The notes under the pieces were generated by a model that saw only the letters and a list, made by a program, of their open reading frames with translations, was not told the origin of the DNA and did not search any database. A DNA stretch of 64,000 bases, from contig JAQNBH010000010.1 in NCBI GenBank assembly GCA_028752905.1, positions 18,720,422 through 18,784,421 of the forward strand. The letters run 5' to 3'. A program made the position numbers and the translations under genes. Positions 30,231-41,640 of the stretch are shown here, piece after piece. Origin of the DNA: Cladorhizidae sp. MBARI D1340-BT2. Lineage: Eukaryota; Porifera; Demospongiae; Poecilosclerida; Cladorhizidae. Positions within the stretch are counted from its first letter, which is position 1, and each line of letters opens with the position of its first letter.

Positions 30231-31862
30231 ATGGCTGAGCGTGAGGAATCGGTAACACCTCCACGCAAGAAGCCAAAGAGGCAGTGTCACTTTACCTCTA
30301 CACGAGTAAAAGAATTTCAAGGAATAGGAAAGAGTTATAGAGGTAATAGCCTGTTAGAACTTATATTGACTGTGCTAATGTAGATCAATTATATTTGTTA
30401 TGACTTTATAGGTGACACATTTGCACACTGCTCCTTGTGCTCTTCCGATTTTAGTGTTTCCCATGGGGGGGAGAAATGATGTGACTACCCATATTACAGG
30501 GAAACATCACAAGGAAATGGCAATGGCTGCTACTAGCTACATCCCAATCAGTTTCATCATTTTTTAGACCACAAGCACGAAAGAATGTTGAGACGAGGTG
30601 GGCATTGTTTGTGGCTAAACACAACATATCTTTCCAAACTAGTGATCATGCCACTAAGCTGTTCAAAGTTATGTTTCTGGATTCGGATATTGCCAAAATG
30701 TTTTGCATATGGGCATACCAAACAGCAGCCATTGTAACAGAGGCTCTTGCACCTCACTATAAAAAGTCTATAACAGAATAATTATGACCAATAAACTGTT
30801 TTCCACCATGGTGAACGAATCAAATGATCACACTGATAAGTCTTGTATCATTCTCATAAGAATCTTTGACACTGAAGAGAAGAACGTGCGTACGAGGTTA
30901 CTGGATATGCCAGTGGTCAACATTGGTATACTGCAACTGCAAGAAACATTTTCCAGGCTCTTACAGAATCTTTGAAAAAGAATGGTTTGGATATCAACAA
31001 GGCCCTAGCTTTCATGTCTGACACTGCCAATGTCATGAAAGGTGCGAGATCTGGAGTACAAAAGTTCATAAAAAATGAGGTGCCTCATCTCTATGATGTT
31101 GGTTGCATTTGCCACTTGGCTGATCTCACCATTACCAGTGAATATAGACCAGCTATTTGTTGATTTTTTAATATTATTTCTATCATAGCAGCAAGAGAGG
31201 TCAGCTTTTTGTTGACCATGGTGCTCCCTTTTTGATTCTGAACCTAAGGCAATCTTAAAGCATTGTCCCACACAATGGCTAAGTCTGCTTCGATGTGTGC
31301 ATAATATCTCAATCAGCTTGAAGGTTTGATATCTTACTTCCTATCCTGTGATGAACAGACTGAGAAAGTAATTAGCATCACTTGTAGGCTACAGAATCCT
31401 CTCACCAAGCTTATTCTTCAATTCTTAGCTTTCATCTTGTCTTCAATGGATCGTTTTAATAAACAATTCCAGAAGTCAACAGAAAATACTACCTGCGAAC
31501 TTTATGAAGAGCTAAGTCGACTTGTAAAGCTGGCTGACATTCCCAAACCAGATACATACCACATCACCAAAACTGTAGGAAAGCCTTCTGCTGGCGGCTC
31601 TTTTTGGTGGAAAGTGGGCCAGATCAAAACTTTGGCTGGGGAGTTAAGGTTTAGTTACTTGTTCCGTCTCATGGCTGGTCTGTTGACCATACCCTGCTCC
31701 AATGCTGATGCAAAGAGGGGCTTTTCCACACGGACCAGAGATCCTGTCTAAACCAGGATACCATTGTTTCCTTAATGTCAGTCAAGTTTAACAGCAATTC
31801 TCATTCTTGTTGTTTTGATGCTAATCTTTCAGATGAATTCCTTACAAAATCAAAAATGTAAA
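30231..31862 (+). pseudogene. hAT transposase relic (BED/ZMYM-type finger), nested in mariner copy 2
   Basis: It starts MAEREESVTPPRKKPKRQC. A zinc-finger segment in several frames includes DTFAHCSLCSSDFSVSHGG at about 30413-30470. The middle contains INKALAFMSDTANVMKGARS and KNEVPHLYDVGCICHLADLT. The C-terminal motif MAGLLTIPCSNADAKRGFST at about 31671-31730 is the hAT dimerisation region; the usual ERGFS is here KRGFS. Multiple stops and frameshifts are present. Element ends are unclear; the inserted block runs from about 29309 to 31973. Confidence 0.75.
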
Positions 31863-32529
31863 CAAGCCACAACCATTTCTATGCAAAAATGATCAAAAAT
31901 GATACTCTTCATAATTACATTCATGGTAGAGTGTTGTCAATGTCCCAGATTTCAATTTTGAAAAGTTAGAGGGTCTGCGGAAATGACTCGCTGGGTGATG
32001 CAAAACTTCAGAAGTCAACTACAAATGTGTATCACAAATAGAGGCCACCATCTGGACAATATCATTTTCAAAACTAAGTGAAAACAAACTATTTCACTTC
32101 ACTTTCATTATTAATTTTGAATATCATTTACATTTCACCTTTAAAAATCCGGGAGGTTTTTCTGTCCCACCCTGTAGTTACAAGCTTGCATCTAGCTATA
32201 GCTGAGCTACTTAGTTTAGTGAACAAGTATTTAGCTTGTACGATTACTCTCACCTGACATCATATGCTGTAAGATTTTTTCTTCAACATTTAGTATCAAA
32301 AGAGAGCAAACAGAGATAGTTTGAGTTGTATATCAACTTCGTACAGTGAAGTGCGCAGAACCTATGGAGCTCTAAAGTCATATGGTAATATTAAAGAACC
32401 TTGCGGGAAAGCATCAGAGAGGACACACATAATAAGAGAGCAAAAACACACACAGGCAAGCTTCAATGTCTACTTGAAAAGAGAACAACAACAAAACAAG
32501 AGCGTCTTTAATACCAGAAGTGCATGAGA

Positions 32530-34845
32530 AGTGGGTGGTGAACCTATCAGATGAAAAACTAACACCAGATCAAAAGGAGGTTTTGAAGCTAGGTCTCAAC
32601 GGTTTTGAAGCCAGGTCTAAACTTCAGGAGGTTTTGAAGCTAGGTCTAAACTTCAGGAGGTTTTGAAGCTAGGCCTAAACTTCAGGAGGTTTTGAAGCTG
32701 GTCTAAACTTCAGGAGATTTTGAAGCTAGGTCTAAACTTCAGGAGGTTCTGAAGCTAGGTCTAAACTTCAGGAGATTTTGAAGCTAGGTCTAAACTTCAG
32801 GAGGTTTTGAAGCTAGGCAGGGGGTTTTGAAGCTAGGTCTAAACTTCAGGGGGTTTGAAACTATGTCTAAACTTCGTTCCTGTGCCCACAGAACTTCCTC
32901 TGATAGACACCATAGCTGCAGTGGAACTCAGTGCCAAGAAATTGAATGAGGTTCAAGCAATTGACCTACGCATTAGAGTATGCGGCATTTTAAGAAGATC
33001 CAGACTGCCAATGGATAACTTCAGTCAGAAGCAGAGGAGAAAAACCCAAGAATTAAAGAACAAGCAAAATGTTGTCATCCTTCCAGCAGACAAGGGGAGC
33101 GCCATCGTGTCACCTTGGAAAATTATCATTCAAAACCTAATAATTATGACAACACCTACGAATTGCTGAGACTGGACCCAACCAAGTCACAGGAATAAAA
33201 GCCGAGTTGTACACAGTTGTTGGAGAGGATAGGGGAACAACTGTGTGGTATAATAAATTTATGTAGGCCAACAGGAAGTAGACCACTTTTGTTGTATGGC
33301 CTTCCAAAAATGCACAAATAATTCATGAGACCTAAATATTGTTTCGTGCATAGGTTGTCCTGCTTACCAACTTTCAAAATATATAACCCAGTTGATCTCT
33401 CCTCTTGCAGGACGAACTGATGCATACATGTATGTGAAAGACTCTGGACATTTTATGGATATGGTCGAAAATGTTTGTCTTAGTTCAGAGGAGATGCTAG
33501 TCAGTTTTGATGTGCAGCCATGGATTAGGCAGCAGATGTCATACATGACATGTCGAAGAAGGGTGAGCCCCTGGAGGAGAGAACTGCATTGCTGCCTGAT
33601 AGAATCATTGGGAACTGTTGGAGGTTTGTCTACTTCAGCTTCAAGGGGGACTTCTATGAACAGAGAAAAGGAGCAATTATGGGCTCTCCCGTCTCTGCTG
33701 TGGTGGCCAATTTACACATGGAGTTCTTTGAGGAGCTATCCTTAAGGTCAGCACCAACGAAACCTGTTCTATGGAATATGTAGATGGTCCATTCTGCATT
33801 GGGAAGAGACGGACAGAAAATGAACTCCTCAACCATCTAAACAACATCAGGCCTACAATGAAGTTTACAATGGAGTTGGAGAAGGATAGCCAACTTCCTT
33901 TCCTTAACTGCTTACTGCACAGGAGGGGCATGCTAGACTCCACAGTTTGCAGAAAAAAGACACATACACTTCATTATGGTTCACATCACCAGTTCATGTC
34001 AGAAGAGGGTTTGTTAAGAGCCTCTATGACAGCCAGATGAGTGTCTACCACCCAGAAAGAACTGAATAGGTAGACTGACTATCTTCACCGAGCAATGGCT
34101 ACCCAATGCCTTTCATCCGCTCGGCTTCAAGGTAATCACTGGGAGAAGGAAGACAAGGAACCTGAAAAGAGTGAAGCCCCCCCCCTTCCCCTTCGTCATC
34201 CCTTATGTGGCTGGCTTAGGAACATAACAGATGTGTGGGTGGAAAAGTTGATGTCAGAGTTGTTTTTAAATCTGGCTTGACATTATCATCTCAGCTTACC
34301 CGGGTCAAAGATAAATTGCACACTACCATGATGTCATCAGTTGTTTATGGGGTTCCTTGCAGCTGTGGGAAAGTGTACAGTGGTGAAACAATGAGGAGGT
34401 TAGAGACCTGAATCAAGGAGCATAAAGATGCTTGCTGAAGGGGAAGTCTGCTATCACTGAGCATGCGTAGAACCAACGCCACCCAATCTTCTGGGAAGAG
34501 ACCTCTGTGATCGATAGACTCAGCCAATGGAGAGAGTTGCTTGTGAACGAGGCGCTGCACACCCATTTCACATCGAGGGATCAGTGCTTCAATCAAGATG
34601 TACGGTTGGAGCTACCCGGTTGCTTGGTCTCAACTACAAAGAGTATGCACGTGAAACCACACCCATCTTCATCTTTCCGATGTATTGCTGTGCTGTCATT
34701 TGGTGATTCATGAACAGAATCACATGGCATTTGTTGTGTGAAACACGTTGCCTGTGAGTGTATTGTGTTGCTTGGGTGTTTTTTATTTGCCCTCTGATGA
34801 AGACAGAAGTATTTCGGTTGAAATGTCGACTTAAAATAAATCTTA
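32530..34845 (+). mobile_element. Penelope-like retroelement with GIY-YIG endonuclease, degenerate
   Basis: The N-terminal start VVNLSDEKLTPDQKEVLKLG is followed by an expanded repeat, then LNFVPVPTELP and NVVILPADKGSA (about 32870-33110). RT segments follow in shifting frames: SSEEMLVSFDV, FYEQRKGAIMGSPVSAVVAN, then EYVDG where YVDD is expected. Next are ENELLNHLNNIRPTMKFTME and LPFLNCLLHRR. The GIY-YIG part reads VVYGVPCSCGKVYSGETMRR and IKEHKDAC (about 34340-34440). The 3' tail has CTGATGAAGACAGAAG and GTTGAAATGTCGAC at about 34793-34830. Frameshifts and the altered catalytic motif make it inactive. Confidence 0.85.
32577..32877. repeat. 29-bp minisatellite grown inside the Penelope-like coding region (about 10 units)
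   Basis: The unit is GAGGTTTTGAAGCTAGGTCT followed by AAACTTCAG, the coding sequence of EVLKLGLNF. The first copy is in the natural context after TPDQK and the last runs into LNFVPVPTELP. At 29 bp each unit shifts the frame. Confidence 0.9.
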
Positions 34846-34849
34846 AACT

Positions 34850-35137
34850 AATTGGCTTGCTCTTCTCACTAGCCTGCTTTGGCTGCTGGCTTCAGCTAGT
34901 CACATGACTCAGCCACTCCTCTGGAAAGTGATGGCTCGCGGGACTGCCCTTTCTGGAAGAACTGCATATATGAACATTCAGGAGCTTGGACAAACATTTT
35001 TAGCATATTGCATCTATGTAGTAGTTACTGGTGGAAGGGCACGTGGATGCCAACCTATTCATGGAGAACATGAACAATCTTGGCTTCTTGTGAGCAACTA
35101 ATCCAATAGTGATTATGCCATTCTACACAGAGGAAAG
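34850..35137. other. No recognised feature
   Basis: Short unique sequence between the Penelope-like element and the next array; no supported ORF. Confidence 0.4.
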
Positions 35138-35885
35138 TACAGATATCAGTATGATAGATATCAGTATTATTATTTGTATTTGTGCAGTGATAGATATCAG
35201 TATTATTATTTGTGTTGATGCAGTGATAGATATCAGTATAATTATTTGTGTTGGTGTAGTGATAGATATCAGTATTATTATTTGTGTTGACACAGAGGAA
35301 AGTACAGATATCAGTATGATAGATATCAGTATTATTATTTGTGTTTGTGCAGTGATAGATATCAGTATTATTATTTGTGTTGATGCAGTGATAGATATCA
35401 GTATAATTATTTGTGTTGGTGTAGTGATAGATATCAGTATTATTATTTGTGTTGGTGCAGTGATAGATATCAGTATAATTATTTGTGTTGGTGTAGTGAT
35501 AGATATCAGTATTATTATTTGTGTTGATGCAGTGATAGATATCAGTATAATTATTTGTGTTGGTGTAGTGATAAATATCAGTATTAATATTTGTGTTGAT
35601 GTAGTGATAGATATAAGTATTAATATTTGTGTTGGTGCAGTGATAGATATCAGCAGGATTTCATTTAGGGGGGGCGGGGGGCTGGAACCTTCCCCCCCTT
35701 GGAAATTGTATTATTAAAATTCTTATTGATGTTGATAAGTGCTTGACATCATGCCCCCCCTCTTAATATCCAGATTCCTCCAGTTGCCCCCTCTTGGACA
35801 ATTTTCTAAATGAAACCCTGATCAGTATTATTATTTGTATTGGTGTAGTTAGATACCAATATTATTATTTGTGTTGGTGCAGTGA
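35138..35885. repeat. 36-bp minisatellite split by a MITE
   Basis: The unit is GATAGATATCAGTATTATTA followed by TTTGTGTTGATGCAGT. A longer period with GAGGAAAGTACAGATATCAG recurs at about 35130 and 35290. The array is interrupted at 35654-35820 by MITE copy 2 and resumes to about 35885. The 202-codon plus ORF (VIDISIIICVG repeats) is a by-product. Confidence 0.92.
35654..35820. mobile_element. hAT-type MITE, 167 bp (copy 2)
   Basis: It starts CAGGATTTCATTTAG and ends CTAAATGAAACCCTG. ATCAG flanks it on both sides (35649-35653 and 35821-35825). The inner sequence matches copy 1 at 15911 (GGAAATTGTATTATTAAAAT and CCAGATTCCTCCAGTT). Confidence 0.85.
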
Positions 35886-36427
35886 TGATGTGGAATTTGC
35901 AAGCAGGGCTATAGGAGGTACATTATTTGTCCATTCCCTGGAAAATCTGTCATGCTTCTCTAGCATGCCTGCTCTCTCCTCCTCTTGGCAACCACTGTCC
36001 TGTCAAGGGCAGAGGTCGCTTTTGAGAAGGCCAAAGGCTCTGGAAGCTCGTTGGTTGAGATGTCTAGATGTGTTTCTAACGATTTTGGAAGCGTAAAAGT
36101 TTTACAAACAAATCCTGTTTGGGGACAAGGCTGTTCTTACCAGTCCGTGGTACTGCATAAACAAGATGATGTATTTCCTTAATTATCAATTGCTTATTAT
36201 TATAAATTCTTTATAATAAGCACGTATGAGACAACCCAGTGCAGTGTTATACTGGGTGGATATGGGGGGGGGGGGGGGAATGATAAAAAGTCCCCAAACT
36301 CGAATTTCAAAAACTAGGTGGTTCAATACAATTTCCGTCGCTATCACTTCATTATATTGTCTATGGCATGTAAATTCATGTCAGTAGCTTTGGTATTAAA
36401 TAGCCCTGTGGCACTCAAGACAGATTA
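35886..36427. other. No confident gene; a short open stretch
   Basis: A plus-strand stretch at 35885-36100 is open (DDVEFASRAIGGTLFVHSLE) and follows a possible acceptor, GTTGGTGCAG, that is itself part of the array. I do not recognise it. A G-run at 36265-36279 follows. Confidence 0.35.
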
Positions 36428-38330
36428 ATCATTGTCCAAAAATGCAATGCCTGGTTGAAGCGTTCTATGGTTGCACCTGGAGTCTCTTAGAAAAGGAGAT
36501 CTATCTGTCTCCCAGTTTTCACTGCACAAGCTCTGTCTGTTTTTCCCCCATGAGCCAGTGGACTTCATGGTCTCTGCCAGGGAGATATCTTCCCAACATT
36601 GGGGAACGGGTTCCTTTTAACTGCATAGTGAATTTTTCACTCCGACCAAAATACACGTTCTTGGTGAGGGAGTCCTAGATGTGGTTTGTTTGTTGGGGAC
36701 CGATGATTGTGGGCGCTGAGTCATCCTTCTTAATGAACAGAAGACAACTTCTGCAAGGTGTTCTTGCATGACTTGACTGCTGTGGAATGCTGCTCCATCG
36801 CTGCTGAAATCTGTAATTGTTGTCTGGGTGTAGGTGGCTACAGTTGGGAAGGAGGCCATCATCCAATAGTCTCACGTAACTGGCAGAGTTAGCCTTGGTT
36901 TTTCTCTGTGTCTATGAAATGTATCATCTTTCCTTTGCGAGAAGCACCTGCTGAAACCATGACCTTCTTCGAAAATCTTTGAATGACCTTTTTCGAAAAT
37001 CTTTGAATTGAACTCTCGTGATAGAGTCTGGAAACTGGAATGTCCTTTGTCCTTGCACGGTACACAGCATCATTCTGCTTATTCAGCGCATTTTTCCAGA
37101 GTAAACTCCTTTTCCTCGGTGAACACAGTGCATGCGGCATCCTTCTTTGAATATCGGCCATTCACAACCAGTTTTCCTCTTTCGTTAAACAGTTTCGTAA
37201 CGTGGGACCTTTTTTTAAAGCTTAAGGGGGACTGTACGTCAAAAACTAGACCTTTCTCCCCCTTCTTTTTTTTCTTCCTTCTTTCTTGTAACTATCCTCT
37301 AGCCATTTGCAAAGTTTGATAGGCATTGGATGCTCCATTTCGAAGTTATGTTGGTTTGTGTCCATGTAACAGATCAAGAAACTACAAAGAGAACACATCT
37401 TGCATGATATTTCATTGTAGACCCAAACATTGCATTGCCCTAACTTGGACTATATTTTTCTCATAAAAAAAAAAATCTTGTTTCTTTTTGCCGTAAAGCT
37501 CATAACTTTCCCACACTTCACTAAAATAATAATAATTTTTATATCACTGGATAGCTCTTCTAATTATCTGTACAACCCATGAAACAATTTTTTAATTGCT
37601 ATAAGTGTTGGCAAGTTATGGTGATTTGAAGTGGTGAGTTTTGGGATTTTCCCTGGTGTTTTCCGTTGCAAAAGCAGTGGCCTGCCACATTTTATTGATA
37701 ATCTGTTCATGTGTTGCACAGATTAGAGCCTCCTCTATCAGCTGACCAAATCTGGGACTTTGATAATTAGGTCAGTTATGAACTTTTCTGCAAGTTAGGT
37801 CAACTTTTTTAGGGATCTTGATGTATCTTCCGAGAAAATATGTCTGCAGAGACATTCAACATATCATTAGAAAGCACAAAGCATAAGGAACACACCGGGG
37901 GGAAATTATCTGCATCGAGTGTCTGCATAGAGTGTATAGGAAAAAAGTTATGGCGATTTATACTACTTTGATGTTGCTGACGTACAGTCCCCCCTTAAGA
38001 TGAGGGTGTCTTTTTTAGTCATGTTCGTAATAGATTTGACGACAAATCCCAAATCTTTAGCAATTTGCTGCTGTGATTTTTGTGTTTCCAGTTTACCTTC
38101 TTGGGACGCTATAATGTCATCAACATAGTCAATGTTCTGAGCTGCACATGGGCTGTCCTATGTAGGTTGGCCACCAAACATCCTCCACCCCACTTCCTGG
38201 CTTTCTTGCTGTGGATCGTGTTATCTCTATCCTTTTGTTAATCCTACCGATCGACCTTATGCTCCAGTTCCTTCCCAGGAATTCCTGGGAAATCTTTTCT
38301 CCACGCCCATCTTTTCTGTACAAAAACAGA
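36428..38330 (-). pseudogene. Tc1/mariner-type transposase relic, split by a MITE
   Basis: Read on the minus strand, the N-terminal region at 38323-38129 contains RNWSIRSIGRINKRIEITRS and STARKPGSG, like a Tc1 helix-turn-helix. SQQQIAKDLGFVVKSITNMT follows at about 38080-38010. After the MITE, the coding sequence resumes with FKKRSHVTKLFNERGKLVV, then KVMVSAGASRKGKMIHFIDT. DNNYRFQQ and DGAAFHSS (second catalytic Asp) are in different frames near 36800. The tail is VYFGRSEKFTMQLKGTRSP. Stops and frameshifts abound. Termini were not found. Confidence 0.75.
37226..37994. mobile_element. TTAA-flanked MITE, 769 bp (copy 2)
   Basis: TTAA occurs at 37222-37225 and 37995-37998. The termini are GGGGGACTGTACGTCA and its reverse complement TGACGTACAGTCCCCCC. 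It carries ATCATTAGAAAGC and AAAAAGTTATGG in the right half, like the other copies. Removing it with one TTAA makes the flanking transposase read through, which supports precise TTAA insertion. Confidence 0.85.
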
Positions 38331-38586
38331 TCTCCATCAAAGCCTTATCAGAACTGTTGTAAACCATGTTGAAAGCAGCTGTGTAAAGACTAAACTGAAC
38401 AGATTCCCAGCATCATCTACAATACACCAAGACATCATGGTACAGGACAGGTGTCAAGTGGAAAACCTGGCGGCTACATGGTATTTCAATTAGTTAATTC
38501 CGGCTCTGTGTCTTAGGACAATGATATATATATATATTAAGGGGGGATTAAGGGGGGAATAAATGATAATTCTTGACTTGGATTAA

Positions 38587-39334
38587 GGGGGGACTATACC
38601 TGAAACTGGGAGAAAAACGTCTGTTGATTTGGACTGCCCATAACTTTTTTTAATAATTACTCTTTCCAAATAATATTATGGTCATATTGTTCCTTGGTCT
38701 ATGTGCTTTCCAATGATATAAAAGATTAGTCTATAGGCATATTTTCTCAGAAGATACATGCAGAAATATCAAGGCATTCCAAAAAACTAAACACTTCTGC
38801 CCCAACACTTCCCACTCACCCATACTTACAAACCAAAAGCTGTAAATTGGTCTGTGGTTTGCCTAAAGCTAATAGCTATTATATGGCGGCGACAAAAATT
38901 CAATAACTAAACTGGGGGGAGTGGCGCATCCTGCCGTATTAGTGAATACGCGATCTTAACGATAAATCTGCAAAGGTCACCTCTTCTAATCACCATAACT
39001 TGACAACCCATCAAGTTTAAAAAAAATTGTCTCGCTCATATAATAGCTATTAGCTTAGGCAAACCACAGACCAATTTACAGCTTTTGGTTTGTAAGTATG
39101 GGTGAGAGGGAAGTGTGGGGGCAGAAGTGGTCAGTTTTTTGGAATGCCTTGATATTTCTGCATGTATCTTCTGAGAAAATATGCCTATAGACTAATCTTT
39201 TATATCATTGGAAAGCACATAGACCAAGGAACAATATGACCATAATATTATTTGGACAGAGTAATTATAAAAAAAAGTTATGGGCAGTCCAAATCAACAG
39301 ACGTTTTTCTCCCAGTTTCAGGTATAGTCCCCCC
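38587..39334. mobile_element. Foldback TTAA-MITE, 748 bp, with inverted arms of about 290 bp (copy 3)
   Basis: TTAA occurs at 38583-38586 and 39335-39338. The left arm starts GGGGGGACTATACCTGAAAC and continues as a near-perfect inverted copy of the right arm to about 38880 and 39055. The arms share CAAATCAACAGACG and ATCATTGGAAAGC. The spacer is about 180 bp. There is no coding capacity. Confidence 0.9.
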
Positions 39335-39713
39335 TTAAACGAATTATAACTTCATTTCACTATAACCTAACAACTTCATTTTGGTACCAAAATGTGGCTC
39401 TTTCAATGTGCTATTTTAATGATATATATTTAATTTAATAGGATATATTTTTCATTGCTTAGAACCCACAAAAAGGGTAAGTAAAAATATTATAATCTGT
39501 TGCTATATAATGCTGAGTGGCTGCTAAGTGGTCTGTGCTTACTGTAGGTCAATAGCATTAGCTTACCCTAGTCTATCTAGACAGATCTGAAAATGTACAA
39601 AACTACAGTAAAAAAACATTCAGTCCAAAACGAAAATCCACAGGAAAAATCACACAGAGATATACACTATGTACAAACATACATATGAATGAAAAATAAA
39701 TAGACTAGGTTAA

Positions 39714-40636
39714 CCGTCTCACCGCCGTATCCGCCATATGGCGGAGTTGTAAATGACCGCGACAAAAACAAATATATAAAATCGTTAGTTTTAGCTACGC
39801 ATGTGCTAAATATACCTGGGGATGTCCCTTGCTTTGCTAGAGCTGGAATTAAAATAGCTGAGGTATAGTGCCTAGGTAACCAAGGTATTCGTGACTTCAA
39901 ACTCAGCTGATCGATTAAAATATGGCTTCTAGACTAAATTGGACGATGTTTTGGCAATGCTGGATGACGACGAATTCGGTCTGTCTGAGGTTGAAAGCAG
40001 TGATGAGGAAGGAGAAGGGCCTACCACGGAGAATAGACTAGAGATCCTGAAGAGCTAGCAACTCTGAATGACATCGTAGATTCAGAACCTTTTTTTGCCA
40101 GTCCAGAGATAGTAGTGCTGATTTGCGTAGGGATCCAGGTCTTGAGACTGACGATGGTGAAGAACAGGAACAAGATGTCCCAGGAAAATAAATAGCCATA
40201 CATGTAAGATCCTTTAGCATTACTGCTTTTTTTCTGACTTGTATAAAAAATAGCATTTACCTGGGTACTTCGCGGGTACTAGCTATCCATCTATATAATA
40301 AAGCTAGTAGGTAGTTAGTTAGCTATGGTTTCTAATTATCTGCCCTAGTAAAATATGACACTGTCATTTTATTATATTTACATCATGATGTAATCTCTGT
40401 CCATATTCTGCCTAAAAATACAATCAAAACAAACAATCAAATGTTATAGTGATATTCATCGTATGTGGTCAGTTGCTAGGCAACCTACAGTTGACCACAC
40501 TGTTTGTCAACACCAATGCTATAACATCAACCATGGTTGCTAGGGACATTTGTGCACTCCTGGTTGAATATAAAATATTATGTAAAATAACGTCACTATT
40601 TTTAAAAAGTGCTGTGTAAATCCAGCGGTGGAAGGG
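39714..40636. mobile_element. Non-autonomous piggyBac derivative, 923 bp
   Basis: TTAA occurs at 39710-39713 and 40637-40640. The left end is CCGTCTCACCGC; the right end, reverse complemented, is CCCTTCCACCGC. The right third (CCTAGCAACCATGG and GTTGTCAACAAAC-like stretches, reverse strand) matches the left part of the piggyBac at 62550. Inside, the plus strand keeps a piggyBac-like acidic N-terminal fragment (LDDVLAMLDDDEFGLSEVES, about 39945-40005) followed by stops. Confidence 0.78.
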
Positions 40637-40699
40637 TTAAAGAGCAGGGAATGGGCTTTCTAATGATATATAAATTATGGAGTTTGAGTGAAAAATAAC

Positions 40700-41640
40700 T
40701 GAAAAATATTTTTACTAAGTAAAATACCAGAGAAGTCAAAGGTGAGACTCAATATTTTGAGCTAAAATTCTCCAGAGGCATAAGTACACCCTTCTGCTGC
40801 TATGGCACTCTCCTCTGTAGCTGGTTTTTCATCTTCCCCCTTGTCTTTTCCACTGCATCTGACCTCCACTCACTCTTATAGACACATAACCTATCAACTT
40901 GTTCGTAGTATTGAGTTGCACGTGTGGTGACCTTCAGTTTGAGTGCTGTGAACAAGCGTTTCATGCCCCTCTCCTTACCCTCATTAAAAACAATGACAGC
41001 TGCAAGCTCAACAGTGGAAAGGCTGCACATTTGTGTTTTACTAGCATGTAAGCAGATGACATTGTTAAAGCTTTCATTCTGATTTGTTGTGGCACCTAAT
41101 GTACACCTATATAGCTAAAAGGTCCCTATCCCCTAGGCGCTGGTAAACAGGCCTTTTATAATTTGCCAAATCACGTGGGATCAATGGATTATGAGGAGGT
41201 GGTGTTTTCTTTTCATAAGAAGCAACCTTAAACTTGCACCAGCTGATCTGATTGGGTGGTTTGTGTTCAGGACACTTAAGGTGAACTGGATGGCTATCTG
41301 TTGACATAGAATGTAAGAATAACGCATCTATTGCCTTTACCATCTCATCTTACCATCTCATCAATATTGCCAGCATTATTCCGAATGGCTCCTCCATAAT
41401 AGATATTCAGTGCCATGATAGATTTATCAGTTAGTTTACCTTTAAATTTTACACACACAACCTTTAGCATCCACTGCACATGACTTTTTAAATTTACAAA
41501 GTGCCGTCCCCATTTGCTTTTGCACGTGTCCAACTATTTGTACATCAGGACCATAACTTAAGCTCAGTAAGTACAGCAAAGGTCTTGGAATCCCCATCAC
41601 TGATGAAGGTTGTAAAGCGCAGCTTCAAGTCGGCCTCAGA
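40700..41640 (-). pseudogene. Mutator-like/Kolobok transposase relic
   Basis: In minus-strand order: LRFTTFISDGDSKTFAVLTE (about 41625-41560), where the Asp of the GDGDSK-type motif is a likely catalytic residue. Then VGHVQKQMGTAL in a shifted frame, KWGRHFVNLKSH, VCVKFKGKLTDKSIMALNIY and YGGAIRNNAGNIDEMV. Next are HPVHLKCPEHKPPNQISWCK (41290-41220) and STVELAAVIVFNEGKERGMK (about 41020-40950). This order is that of Mutator-like transposase-domain proteins found in Kolobok elements. Several frameshifts are present. Family membership comes from remembered motif patterns and was not searched. Confidence 0.65.

Larger units (their letters stand above)
28926..32174 (+). mobile_element. Mariner-like element, copy 2, internally deleted and carrying a hAT insertion
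   Basis: The left end TAGGGTGGGGCAAAAAGC follows TA at 28924-28925. The right end TTTTTCTGTCCCACCCTG precedes TA at 32175-32176. The first 340 bp align by eye with copy 1. The sequence then jumps from the AGACCTCGGAGCG region directly to CAACCAACAACCATTAATGA, which matches copy 1 at about 8368. This deletes most of the transposase, including the part that became a minisatellite there. Foreign sequence from about 29309 to 31973 interrupts the remaining coding tail. Confidence 0.85.
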
